Source: Arthrobacter sp. PAMC 25486
GTDB taxonomy: Bacteria; Actinomycetota; Actinomycetes; Actinomycetales; Micrococcaceae
Assembly: GCF_000785535.1 (NCBI RefSeq)
Contig: NZ_CP007595.1
Span: 3,556,439-3,620,438 of the forward strand
Length of the DNA stretch: 64,000 nt
Direction of reading: 5' to 3'
Part shown: positions 16,538 through 24,889 of the stretch, piece by piece
How the letters are laid out: each line of letters begins with the position of its first letter
Numbering within the stretch: the first letter of the stretch is position 1
Notes under the pieces: model-generated
Databases searched by the model: none
Told to the model about the DNA's origin: nothing
Seen by the model: the letters and a program-made list of their open reading frames with translations, nothing else
Made by a program: the position numbers and the translations under genes

Positions 16538-17587
16538 ATGTCGATCCCTTCCACCATGCGTGCCAGCGTTCTGACGGCACCCAAGACCATCGAACTCAAA
16601 ACAGTTGCCATTCCGGAACCGCAGCGGGGCCAGGTGCTGGTTCGAGTAACAGCAGTGGGCGTCTGCGGGTCGGATACCCACTTCTATGAGACGGGCGCTA
16701 TCGGCGACATCATCGTCAAGGGGCCGATTGTACTCGGTCACGAAACCGCGGGCGAGATCGTCGCCGTAGGCGAGGGGGTAGATAGCGGGCGTGTGGGAAT
16801 CCGCGTGGCCGTGGAACCTCAGACACCGTGCCGGAAGTGCGAATTCTGCAAGACCGGCCGCTATCACTTGTGCCGCGACATCCTGTTCTACGGAGCGTGG
16901 CCTGTTGATGGTTCCTTCTCTGAGTACGTAATAGTGGACGATGACTTCGCCCATGCGATTCCGGACAGGATCACCGACGAGCAGGCTGCACTGGTGGAGC
17001 CGCTGTCCGTCGCTGTCCACGCGGCCCGTCGTGCCGGAGTGAAGGCCGGGGATAAGGTCCTCATCACGGGAGCCGGTCCCATCGGCATCATGAACATCCA
17101 GGTGGCCAAGGCGCTCGGCGCCACCGAGGTAGTGATCAGCGACCCTATTTCCCACCGTCGGGAGTTCGCCTTGACGCACGGGGCCGACGTCGCCTTCGAT
17201 CCCACCACGGGTGGCTTGGAAGACTACGAGGAATACTTCGACGTCTTCATCGACGCCTCCGGAAACGCCCGGGCCATCCTTTCCGCTTTCCCGGCCGTCA
17301 AGCGTGGTGGGACCGCCTGCCTGGTGGGAATGGGCGGGGAAGAACTTAATGTTCCTATCGCGATGTTCCAGCACCGCGAGATCAACCTGACTGGGACGTT
17401 CCGTTACGTGAACACTTGGCCGACTGCGATCGCCCTGCTGGCTTCGGGCGCCGTGAGCGTGGATGGTATCGTCACGGGGAGATACGGTCTCCAGGACGTC
17501 GAAGAATCGCTTATGAAGTCCAAGAAGGATCCAATGGCGATCAAGACAATGGTCATCCCTGCGCTCACGGACGTGCGGGCCGGTTGA
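16538..17587 (+). CDS. Zinc-dependent polyol (sorbitol/xylitol-type) dehydrogenase
   Basis: The 349-residue protein is a medium-chain dehydrogenase. Catalytic zinc ligands are Cys43 (GVCGSDTHFY) and His68-Glu69 (LGHET). The structural zinc is held by Cys98, Cys101, Cys104 and Cys112. The Rossmann motif is GAGPIGI (about 178-184). The SDTHFYETG context is that of L-iditol/sorbitol and xylitol dehydrogenases, which oxidise a polyol to a ketose with NAD. AAAGGA precedes the ATG. It lies 30 bases after the permeases, so it should act on the imported polyol. Confidence 0.88.
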   Translation: MSIPSTMRASVLTAPKTIELKTVAIPEPQRGQVLVRVTAVGVCGSDTHFYETGAIGDIIVKGPIVLGHETAGEIVAVGEGVDSGRVGIRVAVEPQTPCRKCEFCKTGRYHLCRDILFYGAWPVDGSFSEYVIVDDDFAHAIPDRITDEQAALVEPLSVAVHAARRAGVKAGDKVLITGAGPIGIMNIQVAKALGATEVVISDPISHRREFALTHGADVAFDPTTGGLEDYEEYFDVFIDASGNARAILSAFPAVKRGGTACLVGMGGEELNVPIAMFQHREINLTGTFRYVNTWPTAIALLASGAVSVDGIVTGRYGLQDVEESLMKSKKDPMAIKTMVIPALTDVRAG

Positions 17588-17592
17588 TTCCC

Positions 17593-18273
17593 ATGATCGA
17601 TGTTGACGCGCAGAAAACGATCGAGTGGGAGGTCAGCGAGTTCCTCTTCGACATGGACGGAACGCTCCTGGACTCCATCGCTGCGGTGGAACAAGCCTGG
17701 TACGAATGGGCTGCCGAGGAAGGAGTGGCTATTCCCGACGGAGAGTCGTTTCACGGCCGAACCGCCCAGGATCTGGCCGCCGCACTCATTCCCGAAGAGC
17801 GAATACCGGCGGCGTTGCTGCGCTTGAGCGAACTCGAGCAGAGTCCACGAGTCCCTGTCACCCCGCTACTCGGGGCGCTCGAACTCCTGACAGCGGTGCC
17901 TGTGGAAAAATGGGCAGTTGTGACATCTGCTGCACGCCTCGTCGCCCTGGCGAGGCTGGCCGCTGGAGGCATCCCGGTGCCTACATTGCTCGTCTCGGGC
18001 GATGACGTCGCGCACGGCAAACCGGATCCCGAGCCGTACCTGGCAGGAATTCGCTGGGCACGGAACGGCATCCTGCCGGTCGCCTTTGAAGATACCGTCG
18101 CGGGACTGCGTTCCGCCCGGGCTGCGGGGTGCCGCGCCGTCGGCCTGGTGGGAACCGCGACGGCGGCTGAACTCCTTCCCCACGCAGATGCGGTGCTCGC
18201 TACACTGGCGGAGGCCACCGTCGTCGTCGGGCATGACGGCAGCCTTCGAGTGCGACTGATCCCGATTGATTAA
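17593..18273 (+). CDS. HAD-superfamily phosphatase
   Basis: ATG 17593 lies five bases after the dehydrogenase stop. The 226-residue product has the HAD motif I FLFDMDGTLLDS (nucleophile Asp20, acid/base Asp22), motif II in WAVVTSA and motifs III/IV in GKPDPEPYL and VAFEDTVAGLRSA. The small helical cap after motif I places it with subfamily IA sugar and polyol phosphatases such as YfbT/HxpA. In this operon it could dephosphorylate a polyol phosphate that would otherwise accumulate. This is inference. Confidence 0.88.
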   Translation: MIDVDAQKTIEWEVSEFLFDMDGTLLDSIAAVEQAWYEWAAEEGVAIPDGESFHGRTAQDLAAALIPEERIPAALLRLSELEQSPRVPVTPLLGALELLTAVPVEKWAVVTSAARLVALARLAAGGIPVPTLLVSGDDVAHGKPDPEPYLAGIRWARNGILPVAFEDTVAGLRSARAAGCRAVGLVGTATAAELLPHADAVLATLAEATVVVGHDGSLRVRLIPID

Positions 18274-18295
18274 CCTGATACGTAAATAAAGTGAG

Positions 18296-18740
18296 TTAGG
18301 CAGCAAGGGTGATGATAACTTCGTACCCTTGCTGTTCTAGTTCCTTAATGGCTCGTTGGCGGGCTCTGTCCTTGTTGGCTTGGGTGAAGCGCTTGATGGG
18401 TGGCTCCTCGTAGAAGACACTGTTCTTGAGGATTTTCCAGGCGGCGGTGATGACGGTGTGTTCCATGGCAACGATGGCGCGGGAGTTGCCTCGTCGGTTG
18501 GCTAGGCGCCGGTATCGATCGGAGAGGAAACCTTTCTTCTGTTTCTTCTGTTTGGCAATGTTCAGTGCCGTCAGGCCGAGGGCTCCCTTCAGGTATGCGT
18601 TGCCTTTCCTGACGGAAGCTGGCTTGTGCCGGCCCGCGGACTCGTTGTTGCCGGGGGCGACTCCGGACCAGGCGGCGAGTTGGGCCGAGGTCGGGAATAC
18701 GCGCATGTCGCCACCGGTTTCGGCAATGATGACCAGGCCG
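18296..18740 (-). pseudogene. IS110-family transposase, C-terminal fragment
   Basis: The minus strand encodes the IS110 C-terminal domain: AETGGDMRVFPTSAQLAAW, SGVAPGNNESAGRHKP, the KGNAYLKGALGLTALNIA helix and a basic tail. The N-terminal DEDD nuclease domain is absent. Beyond about 18740 the frame stays open by chance into unrelated DNA. The remnant interrupts or replaces the 5' part of the gene fragment on the other strand. Confidence 0.85.
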
Positions 18741-18934
18741 TCTACGAAGCCGTCTACAACTATCATTCGATCAACGACAGCATACTTCGGTACGCATACC
18801 CCATTGTGGAGGCAGGAAAAGAAGCCACCGGCCGCAAACGGTTCATTCCGGGCACCGACAAAGTACAGAATATCGACGTATCGGATCAGGTTAAGGAGCA
18901 TTCTAACTACGTCAAGTACGTCATTCTGAAGTAA
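18738..18934 (+). pseudogene. 3' fragment of an interrupted gene
   Basis: About 65 codons with normal coding bias begin at the IS110 boundary and end at TAA 18932. The reading includes YNYHSINDSILRYAYPIVEA and a C-terminal KEHSNYVKYVILK. It has no start of its own and looks like the end of a soluble enzyme whose 5' part was lost. I cannot name the family. Confidence 0.35.
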
Positions 18935-18967
18935 CGCCCAATACATCGAGGTCGCCTCGGTACCATA

Positions 18968-19200
18968 CTCGGAGCGAATCGTGAGTGAAATGAGAGGCAC
19001 AATATTGATGACTGTTTGGCTGTGTTCGAGGCCGCGCAGCCGACGGGCGGGAGCTTCCACCACGTCATACGAAACTCATCCTAATCAGTGCAAAGTGGAG
19101 AGTATTTTGTATCATTCATTGTTGCAAGCTCACTACGCAGGAACAGAAGAAAACAGCCTATTGACAGCCCGAAGTGGACCCCTGACGGGACAGCGGGGTG
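18968..19200. repeat. Dispersed repeat, copy A
   Basis: The segment contains the core AACTCATCCTAATCAGTGCA and GTGCAAAGTGGAGAGTATTT. Related sequence occurs at 30598-30755 (copy B) and 62384-62640 (copy C). Copies A and C are also similar further right, up to the MpaB-like genes. Confidence 0.75.
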
Positions 19201-19507
19201 TAAAACGTTGAGAACTATTGATATGTGTTAGATGCCGAATGCGCCTCTGACCTGCGACGATACTTTTCTACCTGCATTGGACCGGAAAATTTAGACTGCA
19301 TATGCCAACAAGCAATATCGGTTCGAATGTCCAGCCGCCTGTTTTCCTGAGAGTGCCGCTGACTTTGGCTCATGTTGCTCCGTAGGTGCGGAACGGGATC
19401 CGGTCTGTTCCACTCATTCATTTGCTGGATGGGTCGGGTTTGGACCAGCCCAGCACCGGTCGTTGGGCGAAATCATTTACTCGGGCATGGTCAAGAAGGT
19501 CTATTCT

Positions 19508-20247
19508 TTACCTTCTGGTTTCACAGCAAGTTACTGCGTTGCCAGGTGGGACACGAGCCTCGGTGAGACGTTCGTCGTCGAACATGGCGGCAAGCATATG
19601 TCTGGTCACTGGTCACTGGTCTGGCTGGCGCGGGGAGTCTGGACATGAGGACTTGGAGGGTGCTGGCCATCAGCTGTGCGCCGGCGGGGGAGTGGGCAAT
19701 GTTGCCTCGCTCGTAGTTGTCAAAGAACCCCTCCGCGTCCTGGAATGTTGCGGGGATGTCTGCGATGTTCATGCGGGCGCCGAGCTCTTGGTAGAAACGG
19801 GTTGCTGCGGTTTCCTCCGCCAGCGTCGGCGCCCGCCATGCATGTGTGCGGGCCCAGCGGATGGGGACGACGAGCAGGGTGAGGAGGGACGTGGAGGAAA
19901 TCGTCCGGGTTGCCGGGGACATGGCGGTGGGCATGGTTGAGCAGTCGAATCACGTGGCGGTCGCTGTTGAGGCCGTTGGTGATGAGCTCGTAGGTGACGA
20001 TGGCGGTGTCGTAGGAGCGCTTCATGGGGCGTTCGACGATTTCGCCGTTTTCGTGCAAGGATGTGGCGATGCCGGGGATGGTGAGATTGCGGTAATAGGC
20101 GAGGAAGAAGCCGAGCTCGACGTCCGCGGCGAGGTCATAGAGGGCCATCTGGCGGTAGGTGGTTGCCCAGTTTTCGGGGCCCGCGTCCGACTGGCAGCTG
20201 GCGAACTCGGCAAGGCGGTGGTTTAGCTCCAACAAGAGGTCTCCCAA
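19508..20247 (-). pseudogene. Frameshifted MpaB/DUF2236-type oxygenase gene
   Basis: The minus strand encodes a close relative of the intact oxygenase at 62957-63676 (ELGFFLAYYRNLTIPGIATS, SYDTAIVTYELITNGLNSD, FYQELGARMNIADIPATFQD), but broken at two places. Near 19886 one extra base shifts the frame relative to the intact copy. At 19603-19616 a 7-base tandem duplication (TGGTCAC twice) shifts it again before the conserved MFDDERLTE end. The reading then reaches TAA 19508. MpaB/Lcp-type proteins are b-heme oxygenases. This copy should be inactive. Confidence 0.85.
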
Positions 20248-20542
20248 CTCTGCCCGATATGTGTCCCAGTGCCTTTGGTAGACATCGAGGGACCGGCATT
20301 ATTCATCGTAGAACTGTTCCTCATGCGTGGTTTGAGATGTCATTCGCGAGCTTGTTGACGTGGTGAGCCCTGAGCCCCTGCGTGCAGAGTGGAAGACGGC
20401 CCCAGGGAACCAGCGTCGCGTGGCCAACGTCGATGCTTGGCTCTAGAGGTACACGGCCGCCGACTGACAATGGCTGCGCCACGAGGGCTAGTGGAACCAC
20501 CAAGATGAGCGATCCTCAGTGTTTGTTGCCGTCTTTTTACGG
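20248..20542. other. Short interval without gene
   Basis: I see no coding frame or hairpin that I can support between the oxygenase pseudogene and the acetyltransferase gene. Confidence 0.4.
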
Positions 20543-21151
20543 TTAGGTCCGGAGAGTAAGAACCATGGTTGAACCCCCGTCCCGCACGCGGGCCTCCCTA
20601 AATCCCATGGCTAGATAGAACTTCCGGGCGTCGGGGTTGCCTGATCCGACTCCAAGGTGCAGTCCGGTCACGCCGCGCTGGCGTAGGGCTGCGATCATTA
20701 TTTGGATGAGCGCGCGACCTGCGCCGGCGCCTTGGGCCCGTGGGATCAAGTTGATGTGCAGATGTGCCGGGTAGTCCTTAAGGAGTTCGTCCTGCGTCGG
20801 GCTTGCCGCATGGATGGCCTGAATGCGTCGCCAGTCCTGGTTCCCGTCGACAGTATCTATGGCCATGCTGGCCGGGTATTGTTCGCGCAAGGCAGGCCAC
20901 CAGTTTTCTTCGCACCACTGCTCGAAAGCGTTGGTGTCCGCGGTTGCAACAATGTAGCCAGCTAAGCCCTGCGAGTCGATCAGTACGAATGCTAGATCGG
21001 GATCCGCGGCCGGATAAGGGCCAGCGAAGATTTGACCCAGCATGTGGGGATTGGTGTATAACTTTGTAGCGTCTTGGCCTGAATCGCCTGTGCGTAGGCA
21101 CACGTCATAGAGGCCGGGAATGTCAATCGGGTGGAACGGTCGTATGCGCAT
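20543..21151 (-). CDS. GNAT-family N-acetyltransferase
   Basis: ATG 21151 (MRIRPFHPIDIPGLYDVCLR) is the natural GNAT start; codons further upstream are open but unlike the family. The 202-residue protein has the acetyl-CoA loop RAQGAGAGRALIQ and the final motif DARKFYLAMGFREA. The insert around residues 60-130 (CEENWWPALREQYP) is longer than in the smallest GNATs. The acceptor is unknown. It stands alone between the decayed oxygenase gene and the amidohydrolase cluster, on the same strand as the latter. Confidence 0.88.
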   Translation of the reverse strand: MRIRPFHPIDIPGLYDVCLRTGDSGQDATKLYTNPHMLGQIFAGPYPAADPDLAFVLIDSQGLAGYIVATADTNAFEQWCEENWWPALREQYPASMAIDTVDGNQDWRRIQAIHAASPTQDELLKDYPAHLHINLIPRAQGAGAGRALIQIMIAALRQRGVTGLHLGVGSGNPDARKFYLAMGFREARVRDGGSTMVLTLRT

Positions 21152-21377
21152 GGCGAGGACTCTTTCGGGTAAACGGGCGGAAGAAACGGCAAGTCCCCTG
21201 AGTGGGGATTCCATTGCACCGCCCAGCGTCAAGAGGTAACTAGGTGCTCGGAAGACCGATATCCACGTCGCACAACCTCACCAGACTCAGGGACACTGGG
21301 CAGCGCAATGTCAGTTGGTGCCAACCCGATGTGGCGAGGTTTGCTGTGACCGCGGTGAACTCTCTGAGCTCCGGAAC

Positions 21378-22424
21378 CTAGGCTTCAAGCCCATCCGATG
21401 TCGCTGGCTGCCACCCATCGATTTTGAGCAGGCCCGCCGCATTTCCGCCGAATATCTGCTGGATGTCAGTTTCGGGCATCCCCATTTCCCAACAAATTCT
21501 TAACTGGTCAGTCAGATAGCGGCGGGCGAAACCTCGAGGAAACCAGGAAGAATCCGATCCAAAGACGATCCGTTCCGGACCCATTGTCTCGTAAAAACGG
21601 CGAAACAAATCTTCCAAAGTGAGACGTTGGGCCATATATCTGACCCACTGGTTTGATCCAGAGGTATCCACGATTACGTTCGGGCAGGCCCACATCAAAA
21701 AGAGCACCTCTTGGACGTGCTGGATCCCAAAATGTGGGATGACAAAGGTAACATCCGGGAACCGCTTTGCAGCTCGTTCCAAGGTGGCCGGATTGCTGAA
21801 AGCGTTGTGGGCAATGCCGCCGGCTGAACCGCAATGGCCGAAATGGATCAGTACGGGTACCTGATTCCGTGCGGCGACCTCCCAGACGGGATCTGCCGCC
21901 TCGTCGTCCATACGCGCCGATGCTAGTGGTGCAAAGAGCTTTAGCCCGCGGAGCCCGCCCTGTGTGACGCCGTCCTCAAATGCCGCGGCGGAGCCCGGAG
22001 CAAAAGGGTCGGACATGGCAGCCATCCCCAAGAACCGGCCATCACCGCGGTCCACCAAAGCACTCATGGAGTCATCCCCGCCGGCAGTGACAAAGGCGGC
22101 ATACTCGATTCCGTTCGTATCCAACTCAGACTTCCACCGGTCCGCTTCCACCTCCCAACCGGCATCGGCGGCGAGAGGTTCCGGATCAGCAAAATCCCAA
22201 CTTCGGCGCCATTCCGCCGACGTCTGGGCGACGGCTTGCGCACGGATAGCCTGACCGACGTCGAACCCGTCACAGGCATCCCTTGCTGTGACGGACTCCG
22301 TACCAAACTGACCGCCCGCCAGGGCCCGGGTGAGAGGATCGTGGGGCATACGGAAATGCAGGTGGAAGTCAACGATCGACAGGCCCTGAACAGTGGGGCG
22401 CCCATTCGTCATTTGCTTATTCAT
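21378..22424 (-). CDS. Amidohydrolase-family (TIM-barrel) metal-dependent hydrolase
   Basis: The 348-residue product belongs to the amidohydrolase_2 group that includes ACMSD-like decarboxylases and lactone hydrolases. Metal ligands are visible: HLH in IVDFHLHFRM at the first strand, His in VPVLIHFGHCG, His in FVIPHFGIQH and the Asp of FGSDSSW near the end. The substrate is unknown. It ends a minus-strand series (ABC transporter, argininosuccinate-lyase-like enzyme, PfkB kinase). It starts 12 bases after the kinase gene, so they are likely co-transcribed. Confidence 0.85.
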   Translation of the reverse strand: MNKQMTNGRPTVQGLSIVDFHLHFRMPHDPLTRALAGGQFGTESVTARDACDGFDVGQAIRAQAVAQTSAEWRRSWDFADPEPLAADAGWEVEADRWKSELDTNGIEYAAFVTAGGDDSMSALVDRGDGRFLGMAAMSDPFAPGSAAAFEDGVTQGGLRGLKLFAPLASARMDDEAADPVWEVAARNQVPVLIHFGHCGSAGGIAHNAFSNPATLERAAKRFPDVTFVIPHFGIQHVQEVLFLMWACPNVIVDTSGSNQWVRYMAQRLTLEDLFRRFYETMGPERIVFGSDSSWFPRGFARRYLTDQLRICWEMGMPETDIQQIFGGNAAGLLKIDGWQPATSDGLEA

Positions 22425-22436
22425 CTCTGTTTCCTC

Positions 22437-23375
22437 TCAGTACTGTGCAGTTGCCACAGCGGCGCCGGACATGGTCACATCGGCCCGCTTTTCCGGAGCC
22501 GTAGAGACCATCTTGGTGGCGTACTCGACGGCGGCAGTGAGGGCATGGCGCAGGTCCGCACCCCGATTCAAGGAGACAAGGAACGCGGCGTTGAACCCGT
22601 CGCCTGCTCCGGTAGAGTCGATCACTTGTACGGGCGCTGCCCGGTGCTCAAACCATTCCCCAAGAGGAGTGGCCACGCCCGCACCGCGGGCGCCCATCTT
22701 GACGGCAACAAGTGAGTCTGTGGATACGGCCAGTTCCCGGGCGGCTCGTTCGGTGTCTTTGTGGCCAGCCAGGCCGTGGAGTTCGTCGTCATTGGGTAAA
22801 AAGACGTCGACTTGGTCCATGGCTTGGAGTACCTCGGCGCGAACCTCCCGGGTCCATCCCTGGGGTGGACATCCGGTATCAAGAACAGTTTGAGCTCCAG
22901 CGGCCTTGGCGCGTTGGAACAGTTCCGTCAGGGCGGGGCCCTGCATTCCTGGAAGTAGGAAATATCCAGCCAAAGCGAGAAAATCAGCCTCTAGCATCTG
23001 TTGAGTGATGTCAGAGGGGCACATTGCAGCCATCGGTCCCAACGATGACAAGAAGGCTCTGTCCCGTCCGGGTGATTCCACAGCAACCGTCATCCCGCTT
23101 GCCGTTCCAGCTGTTCGCAACAGGTGCGTTTCTAACAGCGGTATTTCTAGCTCTGCCTCCAGAATCAACAGGGATGAATCGTCTCCCACCCGAGAAACGA
23201 GGCGTGTGGCCAGTTCCAGCCCGGCACACCGAACAGCAAGGTTTCCTGCCGAGCCGCCTAGCCGGATGCTAATGGCTGGGACGACTGTTTCCGTTCCCGG
23301 TGCAGGAAGCTCAAAGGTGTCGGCGACAATGATATCCAGGTTGGTGTTTCCCACTACGGTAATTCCAGCCTTCAC
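22437..23375 (-). CDS. PfkB-family carbohydrate/nucleoside kinase
   Basis: The 312-residue protein has the PfkB start (VVGNTNLDIIVADTFELPAPG), the glycine pair of the substrate site (IRLGGSAGNLAVRCAGL) and the C-terminal signature DSTGAGDGFNAAF at 253-265, with the catalytic base Asp259. It phosphorylates a hydroxyl of a sugar, nucleoside or related compound with ATP. Its start overlaps the stop of the lyase gene by four bases (ATGA-type), so the two are coupled. A kinase next to a C-N lyase suggests that a sugar-like part of the substrate is phosphorylated. Confidence 0.9.
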   Translation of the reverse strand: MKAGITVVGNTNLDIIVADTFELPAPGTETVVPAISIRLGGSAGNLAVRCAGLELATRLVSRVGDDSSLLILEAELEIPLLETHLLRTAGTASGMTVAVESPGRDRAFLSSLGPMAAMCPSDITQQMLEADFLALAGYFLLPGMQGPALTELFQRAKAAGAQTVLDTGCPPQGWTREVRAEVLQAMDQVDVFLPNDDELHGLAGHKDTERAARELAVSTDSLVAVKMGARGAGVATPLGEWFEHRAAPVQVIDSTGAGDGFNAAFLVSLNRGADLRHALTAAVEYATKMVSTAPEKRADVTMSGAAVATAQY

Positions 23376-24889
23376 CAGTGACCGTCCTGGACCGCGGCAC
23401 GGGCAGTCGAGAGCAGCCCGTTTCGTTTCTCGTCCAACAGCGTCAGTCGCCGATCGACTTCCCTGCCCAGCGTCAGCGCACGTTCCTGCGATGCGGAAGC
23501 ATTGTCTCGTACTGCGGCACTGCCCGGACTGCCAACTTGCTGGCGCTGCAGGATCAGTTCAGGTTGCTGGCCAGCACTGAGCGTCACGGTCAGCAGTTCC
23601 TCCGACGCATCCTGGCCAGCTTCCTTAAAGGCTGAGGCGACGTCGGCTACGGTCCAGTCGGCAGGTGCCTGATGACGTACCAGTTGTCCTACAATGTCAT
23701 GAGCTGCTCGCCAAGGGATGCCTCGGGCGGCCAAGGCCTCGGCCACAGCAGTGGTGGTGGCGCCTAAGGCAACGATCTCTGCGGGGTCCGGCAGCTGCCC
23801 TACTTCGAGATCCAGCAAGAGGCCATCGAGCATGCGCATGAAACGAACCACGCGGTCCCCGGCGCGCCATAGGTGCTTTTGCACGTCGGTGGTGGCATTG
23901 TTTGAGTCTTCGTACCACGCTGAGCCGATGTTTGCGTAGCTTGCTGCCATGTCAGCGGCAGTGGCGCCGGCCATGGACACCATATGTTCCAACACCACAG
24001 GGTTCTTCTTCTGCGGCATGATCGAGGACCCCTGTGTGTAGGGGGTGGGTGTATTAACCCATTTGAACGTCATCCATTCCAGCAGTACGCGGGAAAAACG
24101 GGCGCCGGTGGCGGTAATCCTGGCCTGCACTGCGGCCAGGCGCATGAAGTGCTCGGCACCGGCCACTGCTTCATAGCTGGAGGTGAAGCTGGAATCGAAG
24201 CCGGTCAGGTTACCCACCAGCGCGGAGTCGATGGGCAAATCGGTGCCGGTGAAGGCTGCAGATCCGAGCGGTGAGATATTCAGTTCCTCATAGATGCTGA
24301 GCATTTCGGTGGCTTGGCTGAGCATTGCCTCGGACAGGCCTGCCAGCACGTGGCCGATGGTTGTGGGCTGTGCCGGACGGCGGTGCGTGAAGCCGATGAT
24401 GAGGCTTTCGGCATGCACGGACGCCTGGGCGGCTGCATCGGCAGCACATTGGACCACCAATGCTGTTTGCTCCAGCAGTTGGCGCCGCAGCACCATCCGG
24501 AACACCCCTGCGTCGAGGTCGTTGCGGCTCCGTGCAAGTTGTACATCCAGTTCCGAGGTGGCAATGCCGCACTCGCGCGCCAATTGCTGCTCGAGGAAAT
24601 AGTAGGGGTCTTCGACGCTGCCATCGAAGTCAAACTTCTGGTCACCGTCTTGAGTCTTTTTCCACAGGGCCAACAGACCCTGCAGCAGCAGTTTCCCGCG
24701 GGTACGGGGCAAGATGTTCTGGTGCGTGAGCATATACACGTGCGCCAGGCTGGCCTCGACCATGGCCGGGTAGATGTGCGGTGCCGCTTCCTCGAAGGCG
24801 ACCCTCAGATGGTTGTCCCAGTAGATGGACAGTTCCGGGTGGTCTTTAAGTTCTGGACGCGGCATTGACTGGTTCTGGGGAGTGTTCAT
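23372..24889 (-). CDS. Argininosuccinate-lyase-like C-N lyase (probably catabolic)
   Basis: The 505-residue protein belongs to the aspartase/fumarase superfamily, argininosuccinate-lyase branch. The three signature regions are present: QLARSRNDLDAG (about 117-128), GFTHRRPAQPTT (about 166-177) and GSSIMPQKKNP (287-297), whose serine is the usual base. An extra C-terminal region has AGQDASEELLTV. It sits inside an ABC-transporter and kinase operon rather than with arginine genes. It may cleave an imported N-substituted dicarboxylic amino acid, as the related EDDS lyase does. That is inference. The ATG at 24889 overlaps the permease gene by 44 bases. Confidence 0.85.
   Translation of the reverse strand: MNTPQNQSMPRPELKDHPELSIYWDNHLRVAFEEAAPHIYPAMVEASLAHVYMLTHQNILPRTRGKLLLQGLLALWKKTQDGDQKFDFDGSVEDPYYFLEQQLARECGIATSELDVQLARSRNDLDAGVFRMVLRRQLLEQTALVVQCAADAAAQASVHAESLIIGFTHRRPAQPTTIGHVLAGLSEAMLSQATEMLSIYEELNISPLGSAAFTGTDLPIDSALVGNLTGFDSSFTSSYEAVAGAEHFMRLAAVQARITATGARFSRVLLEWMTFKWVNTPTPYTQGSSIMPQKKNPVVLEHMVSMAGATAADMAASYANIGSAWYEDSNNATTDVQKHLWRAGDRVVRFMRMLDGLLLDLEVGQLPDPAEIVALGATTTAVAEALAARGIPWRAAHDIVGQLVRHQAPADWTVADVASAFKEAGQDASEELLTVTLSAGQQPELILQRQQVGSPGSAAVRDNASASQERALTLGREVDRRLTLLDEKRNGLLSTARAAVQDGHW

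Noticed and set aside
19316..19330. GGTTCGAAT stretch resembling a tRNA T-arm
   Set aside because: No acceptor or anticodon stem can be drawn around it.
23372..24889. Biosynthetic argH
   Set aside because: No arginine genes are near, and it is coupled to a PfkB kinase and an importer permease.
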